From: Vagococcus bubulae
GTDB taxonomy: Bacteria > Bacillota > Bacilli > Lactobacillales > Vagococcaceae
Length of the DNA: 64,000 nt
Assembly (NCBI RefSeq): GCF_003950315.1
Contig: NZ_NGJT01000009.1
Span: 25,976-89,975, forward strand
Direction of reading: 5' to 3'
Under the pieces are notes generated by a model that worked only from the letters and a program-made list of their open reading frames with translations, did no database searches and was not told the DNA's origin. The position numbers and the translations under genes are program-made. How positions within the stretch are numbered: the first letter of the stretch is position 1; every line of letters begins with the position of its first letter. This document shows, piece by piece, positions 57,665 through 64,000 of this stretch.

Positions 57665-57811
57665 TATCATAAAATAACGTTTACACAATCTATTTGTGAT
57701 ATTTTTAACATTAAATAAACCCTTTTTATAATGTTTTCACAAGATTAAATTTGATTAAAATGCTTATAAAAGAACTTTAATCACAAATATTAAAATAAAA
57801 ATTTCACGAAC

Positions 57812-57845
57812 AAAAAAACTCAAATCAAATTGATTTGAGTTTTTA
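57812..57845 (-). terminator. Terminator of the ABC uptake operon
   Basis: The stem AAAACTCAAATCA / TGATTTGAGTTTT is flanked by T on the minus strand. Confidence 0.85.
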
Positions 57846-57856
57846 TTAATTAAACA

Positions 57857-58660
57857 CTAAGATAATATAAGTGCATCATCTGTCAGTGATTGTCCACTAT
57901 TTTTTTGGAATAAGTCCATTAAATCTTGGACTTTTAATCCTTCTTTTTGCTTTTGATTGATATCAACAACAATTTTCCCTTCATGTAACATCACCAATCG
58001 ATTGCCATATTTGATAGCATCTTCCATGTTGTGCGTAATCATTAATGTGGTTAAATGATCTTCGTGAACCATCTTTTCTGTCAAGGTTAAAACAGAATGA
58101 CTTGCTTTAGGATCAAGAGCCGCTGTGTGCTCATCTAATAATAATAATTTAGGTTTTACGATTGTTGACATAAGAAGTGTTAAAGCTTGTCTTTGACCTC
58201 CTGAGAGTAACCCCACTTCTTTTTTTAATCTATCTTCTAAACCTAAGTCTAAGCGTACTAATTGCTTTTTAAATTCTTCTCGTTGAGCATCTGTCACGCC
58301 TAAAGACAATCCTCGTTTTTTACCTCTAGCATAAGCAATAGATAAATTTTCCTCAATACTAAGTCTTGTAGCAGTCCCCATTCTAGGATCTTGAAACACA
58401 CGACCAATATGAGCGGCTCTTTTTTCTGTTTTTTGAGAAGTTATGTCGATATCATCCAAAATAATTTCACCTGAATCAACTGAAATATTTCCAGCAATAC
58501 AGTTAAGCAACGTTGACTTACCTGCACCATTTCCTCCAATGACGGTGACAAAATCACCCTCATTCAGCACAAGATTCACGCCACGTAAAACATGATGCTC
58601 ATTAACAGTGCCTACTTCAAAACTTTTATGTATATTTTTTAATGTTAAAGTTGGTATCAT
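57857..58660 (-). CDS. ABC transporter ATP-binding protein (TrpXYZ type)
   Basis: A 267-residue ATPase with Walker A GGNGAGKSTLLN, signature LLSGGQRQALTL, Walker B LLLLDEHTAALDP and switch TLMITHN. The DEH variant after Walker B (DEHTAALD) is typical for the subfamily found with ABC_sub_bind lipoproteins. It is the third gene of the minus-strand operon that starts with the substrate-binding lipoprotein. AGGAGG precedes the ATG. Confidence 0.92.
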   Translation of the reverse strand: MIPTLTLKNIHKSFEVGTVNEHHVLRGVNLVLNEGDFVTVIGGNGAGKSTLLNCIAGNISVDSGEIILDDIDITSQKTEKRAAHIGRVFQDPRMGTATRLSIEENLSIAYARGKKRGLSLGVTDAQREEFKKQLVRLDLGLEDRLKKEVGLLSGGQRQALTLLMSTIVKPKLLLLDEHTAALDPKASHSVLTLTEKMVHEDHLTTLMITHNMEDAIKYGNRLVMLHEGKIVVDINQKQKEGLKVQDLMDLFQKNSGQSLTDDALILS

Positions 58661-58678
58661 AATAATTCCTCCTAATCT

Positions 58679-59554
58679 TTATAAGTGTTTCTTTTTAATA
58701 AATTTGTTCTTAATCAAAGGTGATGATAAACAAATCGTCAACACAATGGCTGAAAACAGTTTTAAATCTGTTGGTGCTACACCCAAGTACAAGACAAGAG
58801 AAATAATAAATCGATAAATAATTGAACCTAAAATAATTAAAAATAATCGTTTGACAAAACTAACATCTTTAAATAACACTTCACTGATAATCACAGAAGC
58901 TAATCCAATGACGATTGTTCCAATCCCCATACTAATATCCGCATACCCATTACTTTGAGCCATCAATGCTCCTGATAACGCAATTAAACCATTAGAAATC
59001 ATATAGCCGATGATTTTCATATTGTCAGTATTGATTCCATTAGCCTCACTCATGGCGATATTGTCACCTGTCGCATGAATCGCTAACCCAATGGCTGTTC
59101 TAAAAAATAAAAATAAGAACAAAATAACAATAAGCGAAGCAATAATCCCAACAATTAATGTGGCTAGTTGATTTGTCATTCCTAAATCATTAAAAGTACG
59201 CATCACTGTTTTTTTACCTAATAAAGAGACATTCGCTTGTCCCATAATCCTTAAATTGACTGAATACAATCCAGTCATTGTCAAAATCCCTGCTAAAAGT
59301 GCTGGTATTTTTAATTTGGTATGCAATAATCCTGAAACAAGACCAGCTAGTAATCCACCACCAAGTCCCATTAGGGTTGCAAGCAATGGGCTAGTACCTG
59401 AAACAATTTGACTTGCACTGATTGCTGCTCCTAATGGAAAACTTGCTTCAGCAGTTAAGTCCGCCACATCTAATATACGATAGGTTAAATACACCCCTAT
59501 TGCCATAATTGACCACAAAAATCCTTGAGAAACACTTGAAATTATGATATCCAT
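58679..59554 (-). CDS. ABC transporter permease (TrpXYZ type)
   Basis: A 291-residue branched-chain-type permease with about eight hydrophobic segments and a YRILDVADLTAEASFPLGAA stretch near the N-terminus. It belongs with the lipoprotein upstream and ATPase downstream, spaced 25 and 18 nt. The start at 59554 follows GGAG at 8 nt. The in-frame GTG three codons before overlaps that Shine-Dalgarno. Confidence 0.9.
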   Translation of the reverse strand: MDIIISSVSQGFLWSIMAIGVYLTYRILDVADLTAEASFPLGAAISASQIVSGTSPLLATLMGLGGGLLAGLVSGLLHTKLKIPALLAGILTMTGLYSVNLRIMGQANVSLLGKKTVMRTFNDLGMTNQLATLIVGIIASLIVILFLFLFFRTAIGLAIHATGDNIAMSEANGINTDNMKIIGYMISNGLIALSGALMAQSNGYADISMGIGTIVIGLASVIISEVLFKDVSFVKRLFLIILGSIIYRFIISLVLYLGVAPTDLKLFSAIVLTICLSSPLIKNKFIKKKHL

Positions 59555-59579
59555 TCTTATCACTCCACTTATCTTTATC

Positions 59580-60539
59580 TTATTTTATCGTTGATGGGTC
59601 AATTCCCAATGCTTTTGCCATGTCTTCATTAACAACTAAATCTAAATCTGTTGGCATATCTACTGATAAATCAGCTGGTTTTGCTTCACCTTTTAAAATT
59701 TTCACTGCTAACTTACCTGTTTGGCGACCTAATTTTTCATAATCTAAACCATAAGTTGCTAACCCTCCAACTCTGACATCTTCTGCTGAACCTGTTACAA
59801 TTGGTAATTTTTTGTTTCGTGCAATCTCTCCAACTGTTTCCATGGTGTTGGCTAATGTATTGTCTGTTGGAATATAAACCCCATCAACTTCTCCTGCTAA
59901 TGCTGTCATGACTTGTTGAACATCATTTGTTGAAGTAACGGTTGACTCTTTTACTTTCACACCTTTTTTCTCAATCGCTTCTTTAGCCAATTTCGCTTGA
60001 ATCACTGAGTTTTCTTCACTTGAATTGTAAATGATACCGATTGTTTTAGCATCTGGAACAATTGATAGCAAAAGATTTGTTTGTTTATCAATTGGAACCA
60101 TATCACTTGTTCCTGTAATATTTTTACCAGGCTTTTCATTACTTTCAACCAACCCTGCTGATACAGCATCCGTCACAGCTGTAAATATGATTGGAATGTC
60201 CGTTGTTTCAGTGGCAACTGATATGGCTGCTGGTGTTGCAATCGTTAAAATCACATCACTTTTTTCTTTTACTAATTTTTCACTCATACTTTTCAAATTA
60301 GCTTGATCGCCTTGAGAATTTAAAGAATCTATTTTGATATTTTTTCCATCTTCATATCCTTCATCTTTTAATTCTGCTATAAATCCTTCACGCGCTTTAT
60401 CAAGAGATTTATGTTCCATATATTGTAATATGCCTACTTTTTGCATCCCTTCATCTGAACTTTTTTCTTTGTTGCCACATCCTACTAGTAAACCAATTGC
60501 TGCTAATCCTACTAATCCTCTTAATACATTTTTTCTCAT
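59580..60539 (-). CDS. ABC transporter substrate-binding lipoprotein (ABC_sub_bind/TrpX family)
   Basis: A 319-residue lipoprotein: signal peptide with lipobox LLVGC (Cys about 21), then a PF04392-type two-lobe binding domain (VGILQYMEHKSLDKAREGF..., DIPIIFTAVTDAVSAGLV..., GVYIPTDNTLANT). Characterised relatives include the streptococcal tryptophan system TrpX. A leader with Phe/Tyr codons and a terminator precedes it, which argues for an aromatic amino acid. The start at 60539 follows GGGGGAA. The ATG at 60554 overlaps it. Confidence 0.9.
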   Translation of the reverse strand: MRKNVLRGLVGLAAIGLLVGCGNKEKSSDEGMQKVGILQYMEHKSLDKAREGFIAELKDEGYEDGKNIKIDSLNSQGDQANLKSMSEKLVKEKSDVILTIATPAAISVATETTDIPIIFTAVTDAVSAGLVESNEKPGKNITGTSDMVPIDKQTNLLLSIVPDAKTIGIIYNSSEENSVIQAKLAKEAIEKKGVKVKESTVTSTNDVQQVMTALAGEVDGVYIPTDNTLANTMETVGEIARNKKLPIVTGSAEDVRVGGLATYGLDYEKLGRQTGKLAVKILKGEAKPADLSVDMPTDLDLVVNEDMAKALGIDPSTIK

Positions 60540-60580
60540 TTTTTCTTCCCCCATTTTCTCTTTTTACAACTAATGCCAAC

Positions 60581-60623
60581 AAAAAAAGCATTGACCAGAT
60601 ACAATAATCTAAGTCAATGCTTT
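60581..60623 (-). terminator. Attenuator terminator
   Basis: An 11-bp stem (AAAGCATTGAC / GTCAATGCTTT) with a 17-nt loop is followed by a T run, 40 nt before the lipoprotein start. Its 5' arm and loop overlap the partner of the antiterminator. Confidence 0.9.
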
Positions 60624-60773
60624 AAAAGATATAATCCTACTATCTTAAAAAAATATTAAAGCCACTTAGATTATCTTAACAATCTATGTGGCGAAAGTTG
60701 CTCATTAAAATTCCTTAGCCCCATAGATACAAACTTTTCCGGTTTGCATCCATGATAAACATGTCTACAAACA

Positions 60774-60839
60774 CTATCTAAAGTAGCTAAAGTAAAAATT
60801 ATTCAGTTGTGTTGGTATAATTTGCTGTTTTTTATTCAT
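60774..60839 (-). CDS. Leader peptide, Phe/Tyr-rich
   Basis: A 21-codon frame, ATG at 60839 to TAG at 60774, with GAGG about 8 nt upstream and the likely transcription start about 27 nt before. It begins MNKKQQII and ends NNFYFSYFR, so six of seven codons before the last are Phe, Tyr or Ser. The stop is directly followed by the first pairing segment. The codon bias and position fit a stalling sensor for Phe/Tyr-tRNA. Confidence 0.75.
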   Translation of the reverse strand: MNKKQQIIPTQLNNFYFSYFR

Positions 60840-60872
60840 AGCAATGCCTCACAATCTAAATTTGATAAACGT

Positions 60873-60901
60873 AGTATATCTATTTTTTTCTAATCTGTCA
60901 A
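60873..60901 (-). promoter_or_regulatory. Promoter of the ABC uptake operon
   Basis: TTGACA (60901-60896) and TATACT (60878-60873) with 17-bp spacing give one of the best sigma-A promoters in the window. Confidence 0.85.
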
Positions 60902-60925
60902 TCACTTTTCTCATTTTTATTTAAT

Positions 60926-61528
60926 TTAATAACAATCTGCTATTGGCAACTTTAATGCAGAGGCAACAATGGAATGAACTAACGCGACTGGGAGCATACC
61001 GATTAACGACAATATAACACCTAATTCGTAATAGATAGTTGACCGATCATCTTTTTTAAAGGCCTCATTTGTTGTTACTCTTGATAAAAACGATCCAATC
61101 GGGATGCCAAATGTATTTCCCATCATAATGATTTGTGTCGATGATAAAATAGCTTTAGACAGTTTTCCATCATACTCTTTTACTAAATTATGCCATGATT
61201 TTTTTGACACTTTTCCATTATTATCTGCAACATGTTGAGCAAATAAAATAGCCATTTGTTCATCTAACGGAACTTCTGTCATACCACCACCTAACAACTC
61301 ATTAATCTCTAATTGAGACATACCAGATTCTAATGCCATTGTAGTATGCCCATAAGAACAAACAGCACAACCATTTACCTCTGTGACAGCCAACATAATG
61401 CGAGAATTAAAATGCTTTGAAAGTACACCTTTTTTGATTGACTGACGCCAATTAGGGATATTTCTAAATGCATAATATAGCCTATTGTAACGCTCACTAA
61501 AAGACGCTAACTCTTTTTTTACTAACAT
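60926..61528 (-). CDS. Carboxymuconolactone decarboxylase / AhpD-like protein
   Basis: A 200-residue helical protein with the AhpD-type motif CAVCSYGHTTMALESG (CxxC plus His). AhpD family members act as disulfide-type peroxidase partners; CMD proper lacks the cysteines. An alkylhydroperoxidase-like role is therefore more likely. The C-terminal part has extra hydrophobic segments that may contact the membrane. It stands alone, divergent from a YxeA-like gene. Confidence 0.85.
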   Translation of the reverse strand: MLVKKELASFSERYNRLYYAFRNIPNWRQSIKKGVLSKHFNSRIMLAVTEVNGCAVCSYGHTTMALESGMSQLEINELLGGGMTEVPLDEQMAILFAQHVADNNGKVSKKSWHNLVKEYDGKLSKAILSSTQIIMMGNTFGIPIGSFLSRVTTNEAFKKDDRSTIYYELGVILSLIGMLPVALVHSIVASALKLPIADCY

Positions 61529-61707
61529 GTTTTACACTCCTAAATAAATAATACTTCCATCATAGTGTATATTTATGTACGAAGATACTTTTATGCCTAA
61601 AATCAATATTCTCTAGTACTAGAGAATGAGATAAAAATCAATCTAGGGATTCGTTAATTTTAAGACATTTTTATCTATACTTATCATTGAAGAGAGGATG
61701 ATTTATT

Positions 61708-62073
61708 ATGACACACTATAAAAAAATAATAACAGCACTTATTTTAATAGCCTTTATTGCCACTCCAATGTATCTTTATCACAAGTATCAAGGAGGCACA
61801 TACTATTACACAAAAATTACTAAAGAACCAACTAATACTGAAGATGCCCTTGATGATAGAGGAATAAAACAAGGTTCTGTTTATACTTATAATCTTTCAA
61901 GTGTTGATAATAAGGGAACAGAAAAAGACCTTGAATTTGATGCTTACAAAGATAAACCATTAAAAGAAAATGCTTATTTAAAAATAAAAGTAAATGACAT
62001 TAAAGGTGTGCTGACTTGGGAAGAAGTTCAAAAAGATAACATTCCAACTAAAGCAAAAGAAAAATTAAATTAA
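61708..62073 (+). CDS. YxeA-family protein (DUF1093)
   Basis: A 121-residue protein with an N-terminal signal anchor (about 5-25) and an extracellular DUF1093 domain (TYYYTKITKEPTNTEDALDD, then YTYNLSSVDNKGTEKDLEFDAYKDKPLKENAYLKIKV in parts). These proteins are exported with unknown role. GAGAGGATG precedes the ATG. It faces the LPXTG gene across a shared terminator. Confidence 0.8.
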   Translation: MTHYKKIITALILIAFIATPMYLYHKYQGGTYYYTKITKEPTNTEDALDDRGIKQGSVYTYNLSSVDNKGTEKDLEFDAYKDKPLKENAYLKIKVNDIKGVLTWEEVQKDNIPTKAKEKLN

Positions 62074-62074
62074 A

Positions 62075-62120
62075 AAAAATACCCATACAACTCATAATTT
62101 GAAGTTGAATGGGTATTTTT
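62075..62120. terminator. Bidirectional terminator between yxeA-like and LPXTG genes
   Basis: The arms AAAATACCCAT and ATGGGTATTTT, with an inner CAACT/AGTTG, lie between convergent genes. Confidence 0.88.
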
Positions 62121-62128
62121 TTTATTTA

Positions 62129-64000
62129 TTAAGCTTGTTCTTTCTTTTTACGATAATACACTGCTCCACCTACTACAGATAACATGGCCAATCCACTAAT
62201 AATTAATGTCTTATCAGCAGTTTCTCCTGTTTTTGGTAGTTTTGAACTTGATGATGTATTTTTATTATTCGTTGTAGAAATTCCATTACCAGTAGGTCTA
62301 ACAACCGTTGTATGATTATTAGTTGATTGATTGGTTGAACCACTTTGTTGTTCACAGATATCACCAATCTTTTCAATTGCCTCAATAGTTTTCTTCATTG
62401 AATTAATTATATCATCTAATGTTGTCATTTGATCAATTGTTTCTTTTCCAAGTTTAGCTATTTTGTCAATTGATTCTTTTAATTTTTCTTTTTCTGCATC
62501 TGATAAATGAGACATATGATCAATTCGATTCTTAGTCTCAGTAGCTACTTTATCAATTGCTTGTTTTGCAATATCCTTTTCTTTTTCCAAAGAGTTTTCT
62601 AAAGGTATTTTACCATTTTTCACTGTCGTTGTTGTTGATGTTCCTTTATTTCCATTAATACTTGGGGTCACTGTAATGACTTCACCTTTATTTAGTGGTG
62701 GAACAACAACACTGTAATCTCCATTGCCATCCACAACACCTTCACCTAGTTTGTTGCCATCTTTATCCGTAATCACCACGGTATCGCCTGGTTTACCTGT
62801 TCCGGTAACTGTTGTATCGCCTTCGGTTGGTTGATTAATTGTTGGTTTATGAGATTCAGGAGTCCCGATATCTTCTGCTTCGCCTCCACCTACTTCGGGT
62901 TTTGGTAATACGGTCGCGGTGCTTGATGTTCCAACATTACCATTGATACTTGGGGTCGCTGTGATTTCTTCTCCACTTGGTAGATCCGTCACTGGAATGC
63001 TGTAATCTCCATTGCCATCCACAACACCTTCACCTAGTTTGTTGCCATCTTTATCCGTAATCACCACGGTATCGCCTGGTATTCCTGTTCCGGTAACTGT
63101 TGTATCGCCTTCGGTTGGTTGATTAATTGTTGGTTTATGTGAATCAGAAGTCCCGATATCTTCTGCTTCGCCTCCACCTACTTCAGGTTTTGGTAATACT
63201 ATTGCGGTACTTGGTGTTCCAACATTACCATTGATACTTGGGGTCGCTGTGATTTCTTCTCCACTTGGTAAATTCGTCACTGGAATGCTGTAATCTCCAT
63301 TGCCATCCACAACGCCTTCACCTAGTTTGTTGCCATCTTTATCCGTAATCACCACGGTATCGCCTGGTTTACCTGTTCCGGTAACTGTTGTATCGCCTTC
63401 GGTTGGTTGATTAATCGTTGGTTTATGAGATTCAGGAGTCCCGATATCTTCTGCTTCGCCTCCACCTACTTCGGGTTTTGGTAATACGGTCGCGGTACTT
63501 GATGTTCCAACATTACCATTGATACTTGGGGTCGCTGTGATTTCTTCTCCACTTGGTAGATCCGTCACTGGAATGCTGTAATCTCCATTGCCATCCACAA
63601 TACCTTCACCTAGTTTGTTGCCATCTTTATCCGTAATCACCACGGTATCGCCTGGTTTACCTGTTCCATTGACCGTTGTATCGCCTTCGGTTGGTTGATT
63701 AATCGTTGGTTTATGAGATTCAGGAGTCCCGATATCTTCTGCTTCGCCTCCACCTACTTCGGGTTTTGGTAATACGGTCGCGGTACTTGATGTTCCAACA
63801 TTACCATTGATACTTGGGGTCGCTGTGATTTCTTCTCCACTTGGTAGATCCGTCACTGGAATGCTGTAATCTCCATTGCCATCCACAATACCTTCACCTA
63901 GTTTGTTGCCATCTTTATCCGTAATCACCACGGTATCGCCTGGTTTACCTGTTCCATTGACCGTTGTATCGCCTTCGGTTGGTTGATTAATCGTTGGTTT
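62129..64000 (-). CDS. LPXTG-anchored surface protein with tandem Ig-like repeats (partial, N-terminus beyond window)
   Basis: An open frame runs from the window end to the stop at 62129 (623 residues seen). Four full 96-residue repeats and a diverged fifth (Big_6-like, GTGKPGDTVVITDKDGNKLG...) are followed by a helical linker of about 120 residues, a Thr/Asn/Ser-rich stretch and the sortase motif LPKTGE with a hydrophobic segment and RKKKEQA. The frame has no stop upstream, so the true start lies outside the window. It is likely an adhesin or cell-wall stalk. The function of the missing N-terminus decides. Confidence 0.92.
   Translation of the reverse strand, partial: KPTINQPTEGDTTVNGTGKPGDTVVITDKDGNKLGEGIVDGNGDYSIPVTDLPSGEEITATPSINGNVGTSSTATVLPKPEVGGGEAEDIGTPESHKPTINQPTEGDTTVNGTGKPGDTVVITDKDGNKLGEGIVDGNGDYSIPVTDLPSGEEITATPSINGNVGTSSTATVLPKPEVGGGEAEDIGTPESHKPTINQPTEGDTTVTGTGKPGDTVVITDKDGNKLGEGVVDGNGDYSIPVTNLPSGEEITATPSINGNVGTPSTAIVLPKPEVGGGEAEDIGTSDSHKPTINQPTEGDTTVTGTGIPGDTVVITDKDGNKLGEGVVDGNGDYSIPVTDLPSGEEITATPSINGNVGTSSTATVLPKPEVGGGEAEDIGTPESHKPTINQPTEGDTTVTGTGKPGDTVVITDKDGNKLGEGVVDGNGDYSVVVPPLNKGEVITVTPSINGNKGTSTTTTVKNGKIPLENSLEKEKDIAKQAIDKVATETKNRIDHMSHLSDAEKEKLKESIDKIAKLGKETIDQMTTLDDIINSMKKTIEAIEKIGDICEQQSGSTNQSTNNHTTVVRPTGNGISTTNNKNTSSSSKLPKTGETADKTLIISGLAMLSVVGGAVYYRKKKEQA
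62849..64000 (-). repeat. Tandem 288-bp coding repeats
   Basis: Four direct copies run from 64000, 63712, 63424 and 63136, each 288 bp. They are near-identical at the nucleotide level, with scattered changes (VNGTG or VTGTG, GTPESH or GTSDSH, SSTATV or PSTAIV). A diverged copy follows at 62848 to about 62620. Copies may continue beyond the window. Confidence 0.95.

Larger units (their letters stand above)
60540..60866 (-). promoter_or_regulatory. Leader RNA with Phe/Tyr leader peptide and attenuator cascade
   Basis: About 325 nt between the promoter and the lipoprotein start. The RNA holds a leader peptide, then pairing segments 1 (60767-60772), 2 (60742-60747), 3 (60718-60734), 4 (60681-60692), 5 (60661-60674), 6 (60604-60614), then a terminator. 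Segments pair with either neighbour: 4 with 5 (11 of 12), 5 with 6 (11 of 11), 3 with 4 (10 of 11). No T-box motif is present. The ribosome-controlled attenuation is inferred, the sequences are seen. Confidence 0.75.

Noticed and set aside
57672..57685. cre site before the TrmB operon
   Set aside because: TGTAAACGTTATTT fits the first 12 positions but not the closing CA, too weak to list separately.
60540..60866. T-box riboswitch before the ABC uptake operon
   Set aside because: The hairpins and terminator suggested it, but the conserved T-box sequence (AGGGTGG-type) and a stem I specifier loop are not found.
62620..64000. Repeat array that could be taken for a CRISPR or satellite
   Set aside because: The unit is 288 bp, in frame and continuous, with no spacers. 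It is a protein repeat.

Overview
The window is chromosomal DNA from a low-GC, AT-rich Gram-positive bacterium of the order Lactobacillales. Evidence for this includes a class B RNase P RNA placed between gpsB and a THUMP methyltransferase, the recU-pbp1A pair, an LPXTG surface protein, an EfrAB-like ABC exporter, the MurT-GatD pair and the xpaC-telA pair. The overall gene set looks like Enterococcaceae, and Vagococcus or a close relative is my best guess. This is an inference from gene content, not a database match. I see no insertion sequence, prophage, CRISPR array, tRNA or 5S/16S/23S rRNA gene.

Layout. 1-1.9 kb: a LysR regulator cut by the window edge, divergent from a YeiH-type membrane protein. 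1.8-3.9 kb: minus-strand operon nudF, a small membrane protein, mtnN and a nicotinamidase (nucleotide/NAD salvage). 4.0-5.9 kb: xpaC-telA. 5.9-9.8 kb: perR, lspA, cold-shock protein, EbsA-like protein, RNase H-like protein, cardiolipin synthase. 9.9-15.8 kb: a TrkH/KtrB potassium transporter, murT-gatD (peptidoglycan amidation), alanine dehydrogenase, manA. 15.8-22.3 kb: serine hydrolase, dioxygenase-like protein, and a TetR-controlled heterodimeric ABC exporter with two palindromic operators. 22.3-27.9 kb: type 2 ferredoxin-NADP reductase, pgpA, a conserved housekeeping cluster (TIGR01906, yutF, yutD, yunD) and an O6-alkylguanine transferase. 27.9-35.5 kb: tyrosine phosphatase, lipoprotein, quinone reductase, class I aldolase, a second KtrB/TrkH, M32 carboxypeptidase, THUMP methyltransferase. 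35.5-41.9 kb: rnpB, gpsB, recU, pbp1A, nth, dnaD and a DUF4767 lipoprotein. 41.9-46.5 kb: FabK-like protein, azoreductase, a PadR operon, and an unknown multispanning membrane protein preceded by a consensus cre site. 46.5-54.2 kb: upp, glyA, tsaC/sua5, prmC, prfA, tdk, a truncated prepilin peptidase and a DbpA-type helicase. 54.2-57.6 kb: a DedA-like protein and a TrmB / TauE-SafE / ornithine-cyclodeaminase-like operon. 57.8-60.9 kb: a TrpXYZ-type ABC uptake operon. 60.9-64 kb: AhpD-like protein, YxeA-like protein and the C-terminal part of an LPXTG protein built from 288-bp repeats.

The most interesting element is the 5' leader of the ABC uptake operon, about 60866 down to 60540 on the minus strand. 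A perfect-spacing promoter is followed by a 21-codon leader peptide whose end is a run of Phe and Tyr codons. After it comes a chain of mutually exclusive RNA pairings that ends in an intrinsic terminator just before the transporter. The pairing logic fits ribosome-mediated attenuation: a stall at the Phe/Tyr codons gives readthrough, and a ribosome reaching the stop codon gives termination. No T-box motif is present. This suggests an aromatic amino acid importer controlled by a leader-peptide cascade, which is uncommon in Gram-positive bacteria.

Several operons carry visible palindromic operators at their regulator genes (TetR, PadR, TrmB, LysR), so local feedback control is a theme. Many start codons were moved downstream from the longest open frame because the Shine-Dalgarno sequence lies inside or directly next to the longer start.
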